Origin: DASWJS01 sp036397035
GTDB lineage: Bacteria > Actinomycetota > AC-67
Reading direction: 5' to 3'
Length of the DNA stretch: 64,000 nucleotides
NCBI GenBank assembly: GCA_036397035.1
Contig: DASWJS010000021.1
Span: 1-64,000 of the forward strand
In this document: positions 62,970 through 64,000 of the stretch, piece by piece
Numbering within the stretch: position 1 is the stretch's first letter
Layout: every line of letters begins with the position of its first letter
Made by a program: the position numbers and the translations under genes
Notes under the pieces: generated by a model
The model's input: only the letters and a program-made list of their open reading frames with translations
Database searches by the model: none
What the model was told of the DNA's origin: nothing

Positions 62970-64000
62970 CTAGAAGCGCGGCGCTTCGCGGTACTCGCCG
63001 AACACCTCGCGCATCCCGCCGATGATCTCGCCCTCGGTGGCCTCGGCGCGCGCAGCCTCGATGATGAGCGGCACGAGGTTCTGATCGGTCGCCGCGGCGG
63101 CGGACAGGGCCTCCAGCGCCGCGGTGACGCGCTCGCCGTCGCGGCTCGCACGCAGGTCCTCCAACGCGGCGCGCTGCGCCCGCTCGACCTCGGGCGAGAT
63201 GCGCAGGATCCCCAGCTCCTTGTCTTCGCTCTCGAATGCGTTCACGCCGACGATCGTGCGGCGGCCCTTCTCGATGCGGAGCTGGTCGCGGAAGGCCGAG
63301 TCGGCGATCTCCTGCATGAACCATCCCTGCTCGATCCCGGCGAGCACGCCCGGCATGATCCCCTTCCCGCCGCCGAGCCGTTCGATCTGGCGGAAGTAAT
63401 CCTCGGCGCGCGCCTCGATCGTGTTCGTCAGCGACTCCAGGAACCAGGAGCCGCCGAGCGGGTCGATCACGTTCGTCACGCCGGTCTCGTGTGCGATCAC
63501 CTGTTGCGTGCGTAGGGCGATCTCGGCCGCTTCCTGACTGGGCAGCGCGAGCACCTCGTCGAGCGCGTTCGTGTGAAGCGACTGCGTGCCGCCGAGCACC
63601 GCCGCGAGCGCCTCGATCGCCGTGCGCACGATGTTGTTGCTCGGCTGCTGCGCGGTGAGCGACACCCCGGCCGTCTGCGTGTGGAACTTCAGCATCTGCG
63701 CCTTGGGCTCCGTCGTCCCGTAGCGGTCGCGCATCCAGCGCGCCCAGATGCGCCGCGCCGCGCGAAACTTGGCGATCTCCTCGAAGAAGTCGATGTGCGC
63801 GTCGAAGAAGAACGACAGCTTGGGCGCCAGCTCGTTGACCGCGATCCCGCGCTGCAGGCCCAGCTCGACGTAGGCGAAGCCGTCGGCGAGCGTGAACGCC
63901 AGCTCCTGCGCGGCGGTCGAGCCCGCCTCGCGGATGTGGTAGCCCGACACCGAGATCGGGTAGTAGCGCGGCATCTCCGCTGCGCAGTATTCGAGCAGGT
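62970..64000 (-). CDS. methylmalonyl-CoA mutase large subunit, partial at 5' end
   Basis: The C-terminal 343 residues of an acyl-CoA mutase catalytic domain; the start lies beyond base 64000. ISVSGYHIREAG, LAPKLSFFF, MLKFHTQTAGVSLTAQQPSNNIVRTA in pieces and HTNALDEVLALPS are family signatures. The protein ends at REAPRF without the B12-binding domain, so that domain must be on a separate small subunit. Methylmalonyl-CoA is the likeliest substrate, but isobutyryl- or ethylmalonyl-CoA mutases look similar here. Confidence 0.93.
   Translation of the reverse strand, partial: LLEYCAAEMPRYYPISVSGYHIREAGSTAAQELAFTLADGFAYVELGLQRGIAVNELAPKLSFFFDAHIDFFEEIAKFRAARRIWARWMRDRYGTTEPKAQMLKFHTQTAGVSLTAQQPSNNIVRTAIEALAAVLGGTQSLHTNALDEVLALPSQEAAEIALRTQQVIAHETGVTNVIDPLGGSWFLESLTNTIEARAEDYFRQIERLGGGKGIMPGVLAGIEQGWFMQEIADSAFRDQLRIEKGRRTIVGVNAFESEDKELGILRISPEVERAQRAALEDLRASRDGERVTAALEALSAAAATDQNLVPLIIEAARAEATEGEIIGGMREVFGEYREAPRF

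Overview
This is a gene-dense, GC-rich (about 70% by eye) bacterial chromosome segment, and its gene content points to the phylum Actinomycetota. The clues are a LigD with polymerase-phosphoesterase-ligase order beside Ku, a DUF3152 metallopeptidase, a methylglucose-lipopolysaccharide-like gene set (methyltransferase, GH57, GT4, hexapeptide acyltransferase), many GTG/TTG starts, GTGA/ATGA start-stop overlaps and apparently leaderless genes. I cannot name the class. No rRNA, tRNA, CRISPR array, prophage or insertion sequence was found. Nearly all of it looks chromosomal; two stretches are visibly less GC-rich and may be acquired (about 2980-4560 and about 51015-52980).

Layout. 1-2838: serine biosynthesis (serA plus a class V aminotransferase). 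2980-4238: two tandem secreted paralogs of unknown function. 4538-9554: a secreted VWA protein, an FtsH-type membrane protease and a secreted metallophosphoesterase. 9535-13619, minus strand: an isoleucine/valine operon (hydrolase-like gene, ilvB, ilvN, ilvC) preceded by a promoter, a 12-codon leader peptide rich in Ile/Leu/Val and an attenuator-like hairpin. 13775-26132: an eight-gene plus-strand operon of membrane protein, ABC-2 exporter, coiled-coil protein, MoxR ATPase, DUF58 and two BatA/VWA-type proteins, seven of its junctions being 0-5 nt apart or overlapping. 26143-29342: ilvD translationally coupled behind a DUF3352-like membrane protein.

30779-39225, minus strand: a long housekeeping cluster (cysteine desulfurase, mnmA, a small protein, ligA, gatCAB, a zinc-ribbon membrane protein, a DUF2752-like protein). 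A 20-bp tandem repeat array lies upstream of it. 39371-42319 is a secreted peptidoglycan-recognition amidase fused to a seven-repeat FG-GAP propeller. 42435-51012 holds an AMP-ligase-like gene and the polymethylated-polysaccharide-like cluster, with oxygenase-like, LemA and DUF3152 genes inserted. 50320-52975 reads as an operon whose first two genes are an AbiEi/AbiEii-like toxin-antitoxin pair with its own promoter and a 19-bp palindromic operator candidate, followed by a 56-codon gene and the acyltransferase.

52988-64000: a methyltransferase, a secreted protein, enoyl-CoA hydratase, a DUF72 protein, a glycine-rich repeat secreted protein, the divergent Ku/LigD end-joining pair, two lipoproteins, a TPR protein, an NAD(P)-binding protein and the 3' part of a methylmalonyl-CoA mutase large subunit that runs off the right edge.

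A window-wide theme is a TANNNT hexamer 7-10 nt before a start codon that lacks a ribosome binding site, which suggests common leaderless transcription. Another is extreme compactness: convergent genes repeatedly share their last 4-20 bases.
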